From: Periconia sp. R9002
Lineage: Eukaryota > Ascomycota > Dothideomycetes > Pleosporales > Periconiaceae
NCBI GenBank assembly: GCA_023627715.1
Contig: JAMAHW010000117.1
Location: forward strand, 34,560 to 98,559
DNA length: 64,000 nt
Reading direction: 5' to 3'
Positions 9,498-20,409 of the stretch are shown piece after piece. The notes under the pieces are model-generated. The model did no database searches, had not been told where the DNA came from, and saw only the letters and a list, made by a program, of their open reading frames with translations. Both the position numbers and the translations under genes were made by a program. Position 1 is the first letter of the stretch. Each line of letters begins with the position of its first letter.

Positions 9498-11360
9498 ATG
9501 ACTTACCTCCTATCAAACCACACGGATGTCCCGATGCGGGCAACCGCCGACAAAGAACCATCACCCTTTGACCTGGAAGAACTCTTTGAGCAATATGTCG
9601 ACACGGGCCTTTTCCAGCAATTTAGTAGCGACGATACTACCGCAGACCACTCGTCGTCGGATGATCCTGCACATCTCTTTGACGTTCCTTCGTCGAATGG
9701 GAGCATCCCATTGAAAACCAGCACTTTGCCAGATTGGGACACGAGCATCCATGGGACATCTTGGCACAAGGCTGTCCACAGACAGCAAAAACAAAACCTA
9801 GCCTCGCCCGACCTTGCTTTTCTCTCTTCTTCTATATACCCTGAGAGCTCGGGGAAAGCCTGTTTGAGCGACTCAGATCTGCTCAGCTTCGACGACCTAT
9901 TCGAATCGAACAACACTGAGCCCAGAGCCAACCACCATAGCCATAGCTCTCAGACCACGACATATACACCTCGCATTACGAGAACCTCAAGTCTCGATCG
10001 GCTCGCTCGTCACGGCGTGAGAAAGACCAGAAGAAAACCATCCAGCCTGAGCAGCAATTTGGACAAGATGATGAGTCCGTCGCACTACCGTACTGGATTC
10101 CAGGACATCTGGACCAGGAAAATGGACGCAACCTCTGAGAACTTTAACCTCCAAATACCATCCAATGGCTTCCGCTCATCCTCTCCACCATCCGGAGTCA
10201 TGCAGGAGGAGAACGGAAATCAATTCCTTCCCCGCGATACCCAGAACTACGCCGTTGCTCTATCGCCAGCCTTGTATGGTGAGGCTACATCAACACCCGA
10301 ACTTCACACCTCAAATTACCAATTGACGCCTTTGTCATCACCAGCTATTGACATGAATTCCAAGATGAGTAACGGAGAAAACACTTTCCAAGTTTCCGGC
10401 GAGGGGATGGGGAATGCGTACATGTCGCAACATTTCCCAAGTGCGGCTCTTTCAGCCTTGCAGACCCCGCCCCCAACCCAGCGTCTTCCAATGGGCCTGT
10501 GGGGTGCCGACGCAACGCCCAATCTCGACTTTGGAAATTTTACATCAGCCTCGGCAGATTTTGCAACGGATGAAAGTGCGAAGGACGACGCGTGGTGGAA
10601 TGCCGCTTCCTCATCGATGCCGCCCCCCAACGGCAACCCCCATCAAGAAACCTTCTCAGCTAGCCGCACCCACACCTCCAATAATATCAGCTCATCATCA
10701 GTAGCAGCCGGGCTAGGAATTACCTGTGACACAGCCTCGTTCACGGGGTTTGGCGGGGATATATCATCAACAGGCAGAACCACCTCCACTAATAACAACC
10801 ATGCCACCCCCTCTGTCAACGCAGCCTCGTCCTTCGATATGGCCACCTACTCCACCCCGCACCTTCCGCATTTGTATCATGCGCCTCCCTCCCCAGGTAT
10901 TCCTATAGGCACAGGACCCGCACGACCGCCATCCCCATCGAACTCTCCCTCTTCTTCCCCCCGCCCGCTCTTCACACGTCGTCGACACAGCCAGTTACCC
11001 TCTTCTCAACACCAATCACACCACACCCACACCCGACGTAAGTCAAGCACGAACGCATCCTCCTCGGCGCACCGCAACGGATCCGCATCTTCCGCTTCAG
11101 GACAACCCGGTGGTTCCGCTACTGCGTCAGCGTCGACGTCGTCTGGGTCTGTGGGCTTCGTCAACTTCACGCCCAGTGACAGCCGCAAGATTCTGACGGG
11201 TGTGGCACCCAGCGGGAGTAGCAAGACCAAGGCTCGTCGTGAGAAGGAGGCAGCCGAGAAGCGTAGGAAGCTGAGTCAGGCGGCCGTCAAAGCGGTGATT
11301 GAAGCCGGTGGAGATTTGGGGAAACTGGAGAAGGAGGGTCTGCTTGCGCTCGAGGGATAA
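9498..11360 (+). CDS. wetA: Developmental regulatory protein WetA
   Basis: Intronless, 620 aa. The C-terminal block GFVNFTPSDSRKILTGVAPS, followed by SSKTKARREKEAAEKRRKL, is the conserved WetA (ESD) domain with its basic nuclear-localisation and DNA-contact region at about residues 555-592. The N-terminus has the acidic DLEELFEQYVDTGLF segment also seen in family members. Between them is a long Ser/Thr/Pro-rich, probably disordered stretch, including Ser/His/Arg-rich repeats at about 470-550. WetA acts last in the BrlA-AbaA-WetA chain and directs spore-wall completion and trehalose accumulation in maturing conidia. Length is near the family's usual 500-600 residues. The ATG at 9498 is the first in frame; a second Met follows at residue 13. 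CATTCC sites upstream fit AbaA control. Confidence 0.92.
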   Translation: MTYLLSNHTDVPMRATADKEPSPFDLEELFEQYVDTGLFQQFSSDDTTADHSSSDDPAHLFDVPSSNGSIPLKTSTLPDWDTSIHGTSWHKAVHRQQKQNLASPDLAFLSSSIYPESSGKACLSDSDLLSFDDLFESNNTEPRANHHSHSSQTTTYTPRITRTSSLDRLARHGVRKTRRKPSSLSSNLDKMMSPSHYRTGFQDIWTRKMDATSENFNLQIPSNGFRSSSPPSGVMQEENGNQFLPRDTQNYAVALSPALYGEATSTPELHTSNYQLTPLSSPAIDMNSKMSNGENTFQVSGEGMGNAYMSQHFPSAALSALQTPPPTQRLPMGLWGADATPNLDFGNFTSASADFATDESAKDDAWWNAASSSMPPPNGNPHQETFSASRTHTSNNISSSSVAAGLGITCDTASFTGFGGDISSTGRTTSTNNNHATPSVNAASSFDMATYSTPHLPHLYHAPPSPGIPIGTGPARPPSPSNSPSSSPRPLFTRRRHSQLPSSQHQSHHTHTRRKSSTNASSSAHRNGSASSASGQPGGSATASASTSSGSVGFVNFTPSDSRKILTGVAPSGSSKTKARREKEAAEKRRKLSQAAVKAVIEAGGDLGKLEKEGLLALEG

Positions 11361-12083
11361 GTAGTGGGACAGACGGTGCTTCCGTTCGATGAATGGAAAC
11401 GAGAAGGCTTTTGACTCCCCCTTTCTATGCTCTCTGAGTAGAAAGGGGTCGAGTTGAGTCTGGTTCTTTTTCATTCCATTTCGAATTTGGACGGACGGAC
11501 GCCTCGTCGATTGGTTGCCCGCTATGGGATCGAGATGGGAGCCCAAGAACATTGGCTATACTTTTGACTCCTCGCTTCAGAGTTCGAGTTGAGTATGCTC
11601 GTTCATTATCCATCCGGCCTGCTTGTTTATTACTATTGGATACCCCCATGCTATGTCACTTCTCGGTCTTGGGGTCTGGAGTTCTTTCTGTTGACTCATT
11701 TTCGTTTATCCTTTCCTATAGTTTAATCTGTCTATTTGTAGCCTGACGTGAAGATAATTAATCACAAATATTGTGCATTTCCATATAAATTGTGCTGTTT
11801 CTCAGTTCTACGTGTCTTCGCTGTGCAATCAACCAGACCCAAAAGGGCCGTCGCCCTCGTCATTGGGACGAAAGCTTGCTATGCTGGTGCATGGCTAGAC
11901 AGTATGTGCCGTGACACTACTCCGCCATGCGAAGCAGGATGGAAGCGCTGTTCTAGAAACGCAGTTGCCATCACTGCAGCTCTTGGCCTCGTGATCATTT
12001 CACTTTCCCCTCGTTGCTGGGAAATTGGATCGGAGTCACACGTAATTGGAAACTTCGTTTCACTCTCCTACGATCTTTCCACC
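11361..12083. other. Intergenic region between convergent wetA and RRP4
   Basis: No supported gene. It holds the 3' flanks of two convergent genes. T-rich stretches near 11,690-11,800 could carry wetA polyadenylation signals. Confidence 0.5.
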
Positions 12084-13124
12084 TCACCCGCCAAGCTCCA
12101 GCCTCTCCAACACAGCCTGCACAACGCCCACGGCGCCCGCGCCTTTCTCCGTGATGCCCAGACTCTTCTCCTCGGCCTCCAACTCAACAGCTCCCTCGTA
12201 CACCCTAACGATGACGTCTTCATCCACGCGTCGCCCTGCTGCTGCCAATCCTTTGATGAGTGTGCTCACGCGCGTAATCTCCCTCAACACTCCCGGGGAA
12301 ATGTCATCATTCTGGCTCGAGTACAGCGTCTCACTAACCGCTTCATCCAAACGCGTGATGCCTATTTCCTTGTCCTCGCCAGCAGCAGAGACATTGGAAG
12401 GCGAAGTGGCGTGCGCAGAAATGAAGATGTACCCATTAACGCCCAACACAACGTCGATTTCACCTGCAGCCGTGTTCAGTGTGAATGTCTGCCGTTTACT
12501 CCTTACCACACCGCCGCGCCGCGACAATACACCTCCACCCGCCCCCGAAAGACTCGTAAACATGCCATTCCTTAATTTCCCGTACTTGAGTGAGCGAGTG
12601 TGCAACGAGGCTGTATTGTCCTGATGCAGACTTTGTACTTCGGCGACGAGTAAATCGCCCTCGCTGAAAAAGGTGCGGATGTTCAGTTCATCAACGGCAG
12701 TACGGCGGCGGAGGATGCCTCCGGGCAGGTTTATCGCGCTGAGGGGGAGACTGGCGAGCATTGGGGCTGCGATGTCGACGCTCCATTTCTTAGTCCCTAC
12801 GCTGACGATGCGACCGACGACAAGGTCACCGATTTCAGGTGTGTATCGTGCGCGGAGGGCTTGCACGGAGAGGAGCTTGTTCGTTTTGTGTAGATGGCCG
12901 GCAACGGTGGAGACAATGGTTGTGGTGGAGGGTGGGACATAAGTGCCGTGACCGCGCATCCATTGCGTATCGGAAGTTATTGTCTCTCCGGGGGTTACGA
13001 TGGAGGTTCCCGATGTACCGGTGGGCAGGTCGTCATCAGACATCTCCGAGTCGGAGGGGGAGGCGGCGCGCGCGAGGGGGTCATGAGGGGTGGGAAGGTT
13101 GGGCGCACGAATGGTAATAGGCAT
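12084..13124 (-). CDS. RRP4: Exosome complex component RRP4
   Basis: Intronless, 346 aa. RRP4 is one of the three S1/KH cap subunits of the RNA exosome, which processes 5.8S rRNA and degrades RNA in nucleus and cytoplasm. Signatures are QWMRGHGTY near residue 55, the S1 domain [20 protein letters not shown] near 98-117, [18 protein letters not shown], and the S1-to-KH link [10 protein letters not shown]. The KH region follows, with GVNGYIFIS, and ends in a helix. The N-terminal 45 residues are Ser/Thr/Asp-rich and fungus-specific. Length matches yeast Rrp4 (about 360). It shares a 330-base promoter with the divergent phospholipase D-like gene. Confidence 0.93.
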   Translation of the reverse strand: MPITIRAPNLPTPHDPLARAASPSDSEMSDDDLPTGTSGTSIVTPGETITSDTQWMRGHGTYVPPSTTTIVSTVAGHLHKTNKLLSVQALRARYTPEIGDLVVGRIVSVGTKKWSVDIAAPMLASLPLSAINLPGGILRRRTAVDELNIRTFFSEGDLLVAEVQSLHQDNTASLHTRSLKYGKLRNGMFTSLSGAGGGVLSRRGGVVRSKRQTFTLNTAAGEIDVVLGVNGYIFISAHATSPSNVSAAGEDKEIGITRLDEAVSETLYSSQNDDISPGVLREITRVSTLIKGLAAAGRRVDEDVIVRVYEGAVELEAEEKSLGITEKGAGAVGVVQAVLERLELGG

Positions 13125-13454
13125 TGCGAAAGAATTTTTTCAATATTGGAAGAGAGGCTTTGTTGTTGTTTGGTTATGTTGCAAAGAAGTTTGCTGTGCT
13201 GTCGTGAGGTAGATGAAGTGCAGCTCCAGAAATTTTGGCGGGGATGCTTAGAGCTGCATCATGGGGCAGCTAGGGGTTGGCAGCCATGATTGGCTGTTTT
13301 AACGCCGCAAGCGCGATGGGCCAGAGCATGGGCCCTTGTCATCCGATCCCTATCTTGACTTTCCTTCGTCACCAGTGTCAACAATGCCTCACACAACGCC
13401 CGATTTTTCCAATTGTTGCCATTATCTCCTTTTGAAGCATTTTATCTCGTAGCC
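13125..13454. promoter_or_regulatory. Bidirectional promoter, RRP4 / PLD-like
   Basis: The 330 bases lie between two divergent start codons. An ATTGG (inverted CCAAT) box is present near 13,290. No TATA box is obvious, as usual for a housekeeping gene such as RRP4. Confidence 0.5.
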
Positions 13455-14906
13455 ATGCCGCATATTCCTCCATCTCTCTTCGTCGAACCGTTCCTGGAGA
13501 CGCTACAATCTGCTTCGCATGTCAACAGCCAAGATGATCCCAACTACTACGTCAACGACCCCCAATCTCTAATCAGCCAATCCAATGTGCATTCTTTTAT
13601 AAACGGTACCGGTTCTGCGATTTATAAATCACTTGTGCCGCTTCTAGAGTCGACTAACCACGAGCTCATTCTTGTAACGTGCTTCTGGGCTCGCTCCGAT
13701 ACCCTGCAAACGCTCAACGACGTACTACTCAAACTGTCAGATAAAGCGGTTCGACGTGGAACCGAGAAGATTCGAGTTCAGCTTTGTTTCTCATCGTCAT
13801 CCCTCTTTCAGAAGCTTTTCCACAAACAATCAACTGCTGGGCAAGAGTATCCTCCTTCGACCTGGGTGAAACAACTCGGCCTACCTGCGAAGTCCGAACT
13901 CGGCGGCTTAGATCTCACGGTCAAATCAATATTCATACTGCCATTCAGCGTCATGCACCCGAAATACATCATTCTTGACAGACAAACCATAGTCCTCCCA
14001 TCGTGCAACATCAGCTGGGAAGAATGGTTCGAAGGAGCAGCTGTTTTCTCCGGGCCAATTGTGTCGCAATTCACAACATTTCACACCGAATTTTGGACAC
14101 GCCAATCCCCTCCTGCGTTACCCGCCACATCACCCTCCGAAGCAATCATTTCCCGTCCAGAGCCGGGAACGTCCAATCTCCCCCACGCGCACACAATAAC
14201 ACATTTCCCCTCCACCTCCCTTTCCGGAGTCCCGACTATCTTCCTTCCTAGCCCCCACCGGCGCAACCCACATTTTCAGCCCTTTACCCCATCTTCCAAC
14301 GTCAAACCTCCTTCTACTCCTCTCAACACGTTCCTGCTCACCCTCGTCGGAAAAGCTACGTCCAACATCACCATCCAAACCCCCAATCTGACGTCACCAC
14401 CCATCCTCAGTGCTCTCCTTTCCGCTCTGTCTCGCGGCATTGACGTACACATCCGCACATCAGCGCGTCTCATGATTCTCGAGCAATTGGTCACCGCCGG
14501 CACGACCACATCCCGCTGCATTAAAACGTTAATAAAACGCCACAAGAAATTCCTCCGCCAGCACGCTCTTGCTGCATCTATATCCACCGACGAAGAAGCC
14601 AGAATTGCCACCCCGACTTACCGCCCTGGCCGTCTTCGTGTCGAGTTCTTCGAGCCAGTGGGAGGACCGCGGAAGAGGGGAGAAGAGAATGGAGAACCTC
14701 AACAAAGTCACTTGAAAATGATTTGTGTAGATGGGGAGGTGGTGGTTCTTGGGAGTGGGAACTTGGATCGCGCTAGCTGGTTTACGAGTCAAGAGTTGGG
14801 AGTTGCGTTCTTTGATAAACAGTTGGTAGGGAGTGTTCTGGGGAGCGTCGAGGAGGGTATGCGGGGGAGGACGAGGGTTGTCTTCGATAGCGGTGAAAGC
14901 GTTTGA
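13455..14906 (+). CDS. Phospholipase D-like (HKD) family protein
   Basis: Intronless, 483 aa from the ATG at 13455. Two HKD-type motifs are visible. The first is HPKYIILDRQTIVLPSCN from H168. The second is HLKMICVDGEVVVLGSGN from H419, with the classical H-x-K-x4-D-x6-GS-x-N. The two histidines would form the phosphodiesterase active site, with a covalent phosphohistidine intermediate. The spacing and the single pair of motifs resemble PLD-superfamily proteins of unknown substrate (phospholipase, cardiolipin synthase-like or nuclease-like). The PX/PH domains of canonical fungal PLD1 are absent. No signal peptide is seen. Roughly residues 225-285 are Pro/Ser-rich, an insertion or linker between the two halves. 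Confidence 0.82.
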   Translation: MPHIPPSLFVEPFLETLQSASHVNSQDDPNYYVNDPQSLISQSNVHSFINGTGSAIYKSLVPLLESTNHELILVTCFWARSDTLQTLNDVLLKLSDKAVRRGTEKIRVQLCFSSSSLFQKLFHKQSTAGQEYPPSTWVKQLGLPAKSELGGLDLTVKSIFILPFSVMHPKYIILDRQTIVLPSCNISWEEWFEGAAVFSGPIVSQFTTFHTEFWTRQSPPALPATSPSEAIISRPEPGTSNLPHAHTITHFPSTSLSGVPTIFLPSPHRRNPHFQPFTPSSNVKPPSTPLNTFLLTLVGKATSNITIQTPNLTSPPILSALLSALSRGIDVHIRTSARLMILEQLVTAGTTTSRCIKTLIKRHKKFLRQHALAASISTDEEARIATPTYRPGRLRVEFFEPVGGPRKRGEENGEPQQSHLKMICVDGEVVVLGSGNLDRASWFTSQELGVAFFDKQLVGSVLGSVEEGMRGRTRVVFDSGESV

Positions 14907-15177
14907 GATTGATTTCGGATTGCTATACATATTTTCAGAAGAGTCTTTCTCTATTGGGTATCCTGGTACTAACTTGTAACTAGCTATAGACAGGAACAAC
15001 GTGAAAAAGAAGCGGTACGGCTTGAGCGTCGGTAACAACTGCATTCGCATTTCGAACTCACTCTCCCCTGTCAAGACAGGGTACCAACACGTCGTCGCTT
15101 AGCGGATGCCCAGTGGTGCACGTGACAGTACCAGTCAACATTGAACAGTGAAAGCCTCAAATTTTGTCTCACCTCCC
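14907..15177. other. Short intergenic spacer
   Basis: Nothing recognisable. It is the 3' flank of the PLD-like gene and the upstream flank of the next gene. Confidence 0.4.
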
Positions 15178-15273
15178 ACACCATACCACATCACATCACA
15201 CCACACCACACCACACATACACACCACACATACATACCTACCTACATACCTGCCTACCTACCTACCTACATAC
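15178..15273 (+). repeat. CACA/TACC microsatellite in a 5' leader
   Basis: A run of CACA/CATCA units grades into CATA and then TACC tetranucleotides, ending eight bases before the ATG at 15281. It is pyrimidine/adenine-rich and free of G except for single interruptions. It probably lies in the promoter or 5' UTR of the following gene and is likely length-polymorphic. Confidence 0.7.
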
Positions 15274-15280
15274 GTAAACG

Positions 15281-16230
15281 ATGTCTTCGACTAAAGGTAT
15301 GTTCCTTGCGACTCACAATATGTATGCACCTACTGACAGTTGTAGACATCGAGGCCATGGCCTGCAAGATTGAAGTCTTGGAGATATGCGTGGCCACGAC
15401 ACTCGAACGATTGTCGAGTGACTATTTCGAGGTCCCGTTGCGGGTATGTACATTCGAAATAGCTTACTGATATAACTGACGATTTGTTCTAGCCTGCGAT
15501 GGTGAAGCAAGTGGCCACGTGGGAGATGGAGCTCCAGACTTTGAGAGCTGCTTATGAGGCCAAAATCAAGCCCGCGGCTACGGGTGCCACCACTGTTAAC
15601 AGTGCTGGTGCTCCGGGTGCCACCGCTGTTCCTGGTGCTGGTACCCCGGGTTCCACCGCTGCTACAGGTGGTGGAACTCAGTCGGACATCAGCGAGCTGG
15701 CAGAAGATTCTCGGAATCTGACCTTGGGCCTGCAACAGACGAGCTTTGCCCCTACACAACCGGCCAATCCAGAAGCCAACAGGCCACCGATTCTACAGAC
15801 CTCCCGGCCCCTCGTCCAGCCAAACCCCTGGCCATCCATTCCACGAATCTCCCGGTCAATCAACAAACCAAACGGCCGATCCTCGAACGAGCCAGAGATA
15901 ACATACCGGCCAAAGGACGCAGGCGAGCCGTCCGCAGAACTTCTTCGTCGTGCTGGTCTACGTGATGGCCATATGAACACTGGTGAGTTAATCTCTAGGT
16001 ACAGAATCATTAGTTATCGAGACACCACCTAGTGTGGCGTATTAAGAAACCGACAATGTACTGTAACCACCCTAGTTATATTTAACTAACTTTATACACG
16101 TGATATAGGACTTACCACTTTTGGTCAAAGCCTTGATTCCAGTGCATGGGACATTACAGAAGAACTGGCCTTGGAACTTGATATGCAGCAGGAGGACACT
16201 ACTGTTCCTTGCAAGGACTTCGATTTTTGA
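15281..16230 (+). CDS. Four-exon gene of unknown function
   Basis: Exons 15281-15296, 15346-15443, 15493-15982 and 16109-16230 join in frame to a 241-aa protein. Introns 1 and 2 are both 49 nt with GTATGT donors; intron 3 (126 nt, GTGAGT...ATATAG) is 2.5 times longer and is largely one repeat unit. The protein opens with a helical segment (DIEAMACKIEVLEICVATTL), then an Ala/Gly/Thr-rich stretch with GAPGAT/GAGTPGST repeats (residues about 60-90). A Pro/Asn-rich low-complexity region and an acidic tail follow. No domain is recognised. The exon 4 frame (GLTTFGQSLDSSAWD onward) only makes sense with this splice, which supports expression. Confidence 0.6.
15999..16108 (+). repeat. Introner-like repeat, copy A (inside intron 3)
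   Basis: A 110-nt unit starting GTACAGAATC and ending GATATAG. It is also present at 44494-44603 and, more diverged, at 44620-44733. Ungapped comparison by eye with the 44494 copy gives roughly 70% identity over the full 110 nt. It begins 16 bases inside intron 3 and stops exactly at its 3' splice site. It has an AACTAAC branch-like sequence. Confidence 0.7.
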
Positions 16231-16240
16231 TTGATAGCAT

Positions 16241-16345
16241 GCTAGGCTGGGTATTCTTTCTACCTTAGTATGAGTCACTGGGCCGGGTTCTATTCTGCCC
16301 TAGTGTGAATCTCTAGGTCAGGTCCTATTCTGCCCCAGTACATCA
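16241..16345 (+). repeat. Degenerate tandem repeat, about 35 bp x 3
   Basis: Three imperfect units carry a CTAGG/CTGGG start, then TATTCTGCCC (or TATTCTTTC), then TAGTRTGA. They follow directly after the stop codon of the unknown gene. No function is apparent. Confidence 0.5.
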
Positions 16346-17454
16346 TCAATCACATGGAACTGGTGGTATCGTGAACGTGGGCCAATTAGATATAATGCAT
16401 TCCTGACCATCATACAAAACTCCTCTGTGAAGAACTTGGTATTCATCCGTGATTTCATGAATCTGGCCATGGCAATCTCGCCGGCAGCATTGAATGTAAC
16501 TACTCGACGAACGTAGGATATGTCCTTGGGTATGCTAAGGTGGCCATCTCGAAGTTGGAGACTAGATTCAGATTCATTGATTTGTTTTACTCATGTTGTT
16601 GAGGTACCTCGGGTGGGTTCGACGGCTTTATGCGGCACGGTTTTCTTTGGACTGAGACGAAAACAAGGCCGTTAGCGGCTTCAATGATGTGTATACAGCG
16701 GTCTCCCTTGGATGGAAAAGAGAGATCGAAGGGGTTGATTTCATTGGCATGAGACCAACAATCTACACAGACTTTCACTTCATATGAATGTTTTTTTCTC
16801 GCTGACCACTTTGTCAACGAACCTCATCCGTATGTATATGCGTTACAAGATACGATGACAGGGGACTGAATTGCAGTTGGGACTCGCCTTCAACAGACAT
16901 TGCATTTTATTTCAGGTTTATGATATGGGTATATAAAGACAGCTGATCAAACAATAAAGACTGCAAAATGCCGAACCGTGTTCAAGACAACATTGATTTG
17001 GTAGAATAGTGATTGTCAGAAACCCCCTTTCCAACGTGCAACAGGATTACTACGCGGGGCCTTACGTTCGAGAATTGGGGAGCGGTTTCCACGAATTGTT
17101 CGTCGTTCCGACTCGTGCATTGGCGATTACTGCAAATTTCAGATCCAACATTTGCGCCAGAAGGATATTGTACGATACAGGTGTCGAGCAATTGCTTCAT
17201 TTCATATATCGGGAATCTTACGGGTCAAGATGGTGGAATCCGAAAGAAAAGAAGGTTATCTGAGGGTTGAATTGGTTGCAATAGAGAGTCTCGTTGAGGT
17301 GACAGAGAGTTGAATCTGTGGACAAAAGTTTGAGCCAACCAACGAAAGAAAGAGGTGTAGAGAAGATGCACGAAGGTTGGTGAAATTGTGTAGACAGAGA
17401 TAGACAACTCTGTGATGAGAACCAGTTGGATTCGCCGCCTCCATAATCTTCTAG
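16346..17454. other. Gene-poor region
   Basis: No supported gene. Short frames on both strands lack domains. The region is relatively AT-rich and merges with a decayed minus-strand gene to its right. Confidence 0.4.
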
Positions 17455-19066
17455 CTACCAGGTGGAAACTTCAGCGTTCAATCCGTGAGTGAGTAGCTGT
17501 TGCTCTTCAATGGTAGGAAACGCATAATTGCCATCGTCTGCCTTCTGGAAACGGGATGCTAACCATATTTTGTTGTATTCGCATCGATCATCTTTTCGTA
17601 TGAGTGCGTATCCGATCGTTCACAGATACATAACACGACTCCGCGCACTGCCATCGACAGAAGTAGATACATTCATGTCTAAACGGAGCTTCAATAACGT
17701 CTCAGCTGTGATTTCCATGCTCGGTTTCGATCCAAGCCTTTCAAAAACAACGTGGTAGCGAGTGGAAGCGTGCGAGTTGTATCAGCCTCTTAGAGAGTGC
17801 ACGGCAATGCGCGCATGCCTCTCCAAATTTTTTCTCGTACTCTGCGACGATGTAACCCCAATGCAGACTTCCTCCCAATAAACCATCATGTCCATAAGAA
17901 GGTCGATGGTAGGAGCCGCATAGTTGCCATCATCTGCCCCTCGGAATGGGGGCTCTTTCAAGGCCAATGGGATCGCTTTCAACGGATCGTCTTCATCATG
18001 CGCCATTGTCAAGCCATGTCAGAAACTCAAGTACTCACACTCCGTGCCGTTCGGAGCTAGATGCCGGCCTTCGAAAAAGGGCCAGACTTCGGTCACAGAT
18101 TCTGTCTCGAATGAAGCGCGTGTTCAGTAGAATAGGCAGATGTGTGTTTCTTGATGTTGCTTTAAGCTTCTCCAGTAGCGCTTGCTAGGATATGTGGACC
18201 CATTAGTTTGCATCGGAGATTTCTGTTCCATTGGCATGTATCATTGGCCGCATGGATATCAGCACTAACAAAAGGCTTGAATAAGTGGCGACTTAGATCC
18301 TTTTGCAAAAACAATCTAGCTGATCCAAAATACAATCTGAATAGAGGATTTGTTGAATGCTACGCGGGACTCCTCGGGTGCCTGATCGTTCGTTGGAGAT
18401 TTTTAGTCCTGGTGATTGGTGTGTCGGGTAGTTCTTGAAGGGACGCGATTTTGCCGTATTGTCCTCATCGTCTGTGACTCTAGCTGGTGTTGATTTTTTG
18501 GCCGAGTTCTTTGCCTTAGAACCCCGTTTCGTACTCTTTGTTGAACTGTTCGTGGCTGCTGGAGACTGGGGAAGGTAAAGAGTTAATAAATACATATTTT
18601 AATCGAGCAATAGGCGCCCATGCAACAAGACTTACAAGAGGGGTTTCTTTGGCTTTGGTCTCAGGTACCGCTAAGGTCGCCTGTAATATAAGCTATAGCT
18701 GCTCGTAAGTTGGACGGGGGTCGCCTGAGGTCGCCCGCAACTTCTATGGCAATCTCCTCCTCCATCTTCGTTTGAGCTGTTGAAAATGGTTCGTTGTAAG
18801 GCCCGAATAGGCTGCGCAGTCTTCTCGGTAGTCTTGCGTGCCGCTACCGAGAGTGTAACTGGTGGCCAAGCTATAACGGTATTGCTGTTCGGGGCTCTCG
18901 ATAATGGCAGCTTGGACGAGGAAGAGGACACTAGATATTCTTTGGGTTTGTGTCTGCTCGAGCGCTTTCCATTTTTGATGTGGTTGACTTTCTTGAATCG
19001 AGCGTCTTCCCTTCTATATCGACGTAGTTGCATTCGAGCTGTTTTGCAAGAGTCGTAGGTATTCAT
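17455..19066 (-). pseudogene. Degraded or unresolved multi-exon gene
   Basis: Minus-strand coding pieces line up from an ATG at 19066. A first piece to about 18671 is Ser/Lys-rich. A piece with a good intron (GTAAGT...CCCCAG) joins TKAKETPL to SPAATNSSTKSTKRG. A further exon ends HLAPNGTE at a GTGAGT donor, and a 48-nt intron leads to YDPLKAIPLALKEPPFRG. From there one frame runs to the TAG at 17455-17457, interrupted only by TGA at 17782-17784 and 17620-17622. The motif ADDGNYA-x-PTI occurs twice in this frame, about 120 codons apart, suggesting an internal duplication. No family is recognised. A weak intron could bypass the second TGA, so pseudogene status is likely rather than certain. Confidence 0.4.
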
Positions 19067-19944
19067 GGACTCTGGCCAAAGAAGATTGAGCTAAACGTCG
19101 CCCGACATCCTGCTCAAACGGAGCCCCCACCGAAATTGTCCCCTTGTGGAGAGATAACGATCCCACGGCTTCCATTTGGTCATTATATCGAGCATGGTGA
19201 AGGAGAGTACAGAGGACAAGGAGGAGTGATCGTGGGAGGATTCGGAAGAAGCAGTCCATGGTCGTGGAGGATCAGATGAATGAGGCCCAGAACGCATCGA
19301 TAAAAGGCCGAAAAGAGCTGATTGCACCATGGAAAAGCGAAAGTATGGAGGAAGAGAGCGGTGAAATCAGAGGTCATGCCTGGAGAGACAACACCACAGG
19401 AACTGCCGTCAGGAACAGAAACCAGCATTCAGATGAGCTACCAAGTGCTCAATCAATCTCTCAATTTGGGAGGAGCTATCGGTGTTGTAATACATCGGAG
19501 GATCGGCGTTTAAGTTCGGACGAGGCAGGGGGTACGATGGGACGGTCGGACGGTGACTAGGTGGCTTGAGCCTTGAACATCCACGTGGGACTTGGTCTAA
19601 CCCAATATAGTATAACCGCCTTTTTCTATCTTGCCCCATATTCCATACGACATGCAACTCGACATCCTTGCTAGTCTGGCCGCTTCTCCATCGCATTTCT
19701 GACGCTGTTTGAGTGACGATACGGCCGGCTTGCATTCTTAGCGAATGCATACGACTACGCCATCACCACTCCTCACTGCCGGCTTTGGCGGTCCGGACTT
19801 TCGCAATGCAAGGAAGAACCACCTGGCACCCAACTCCGTTCCTCGGGATGCAATACGTACCACGATTTTTGTTCTCCGTCTGAAGCCTCCAGCTCGTTAC
19901 CATTCCACTCCTTCTCGGCCTTTCCGTGAGCCTGCAGAGTCGCG
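19067..19944. other. Intergenic or decayed region
   Basis: Overlapping frames on both strands at 19.26-19.75 kb are of similar, weak quality and neither shows a domain. I see no confident gene. Confidence 0.35.
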
Positions 19945-20409
19945 ATGACTTGCATTCCCATGCACGATGAAGGGGAGGGAACCTATAGTGCCATTGGCGA
20001 AAGTCACAAGAACAAGAGGAGCCCCCAAACCTCCCTTTTTCACGATCAAAACACATTCGAGGACAAGTTTCCCTTCACATTTGCTTTTGGTCCAGACCCC
20101 AAGCCTTTTTTCAAGAAGTACACCACCGTCTCCAGGTCCACATTTGAGAAGGTTTGAAGCGGCGGGTGTCAAGAAGGCCATTTCGAGGATACAGAAAGCA
20201 CGATTGTCATTACTCTCCATGGACACGACGCAAAGGACACCAAGCGCAATACGTTTCTACCGCGTGTGGTTTTGATGGAAAAACTGCATCTTGAGAGCGA
20301 CGAGTCTAGGCTTCCGAGTGCCGGTGGCAGGGAAATGAGCGAGGGGGAACCGGAGCCCAAGTCGAACAAGAAGATGGTGCGTGCGAGGAAGGCTACTCAA
20401 GCGCGGTGA
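19945..20409 (+). pseudogene. Gene fragment with one in-frame TGA
   Basis: A plus-strand frame from ATG 19945 has strong fungal codon preference (AAG, TTC, ACC, GAC). It reads FEDKFPFTFAFGPDPKPFF before a TGA at 20155-20157. The same frame then resumes with equally coherent sequence (GHFEDTESTIVITLHGHD) and runs to a TGA at 20407-20409. No GT...AG pair neatly removes the internal stop. CGA to TGA is the simplest single change. No domain is recognised. The antisense frame over 19897-20226 also looks open but has poorer codon use. Confidence 0.45.

Noticed and set aside
11748..12624. Two long plus-strand frames (275 and 192 aa)
   Set aside because: They lie antisense to RRP4, whose minus-strand frame has clear S1/KH motifs; the plus frames have no domain.
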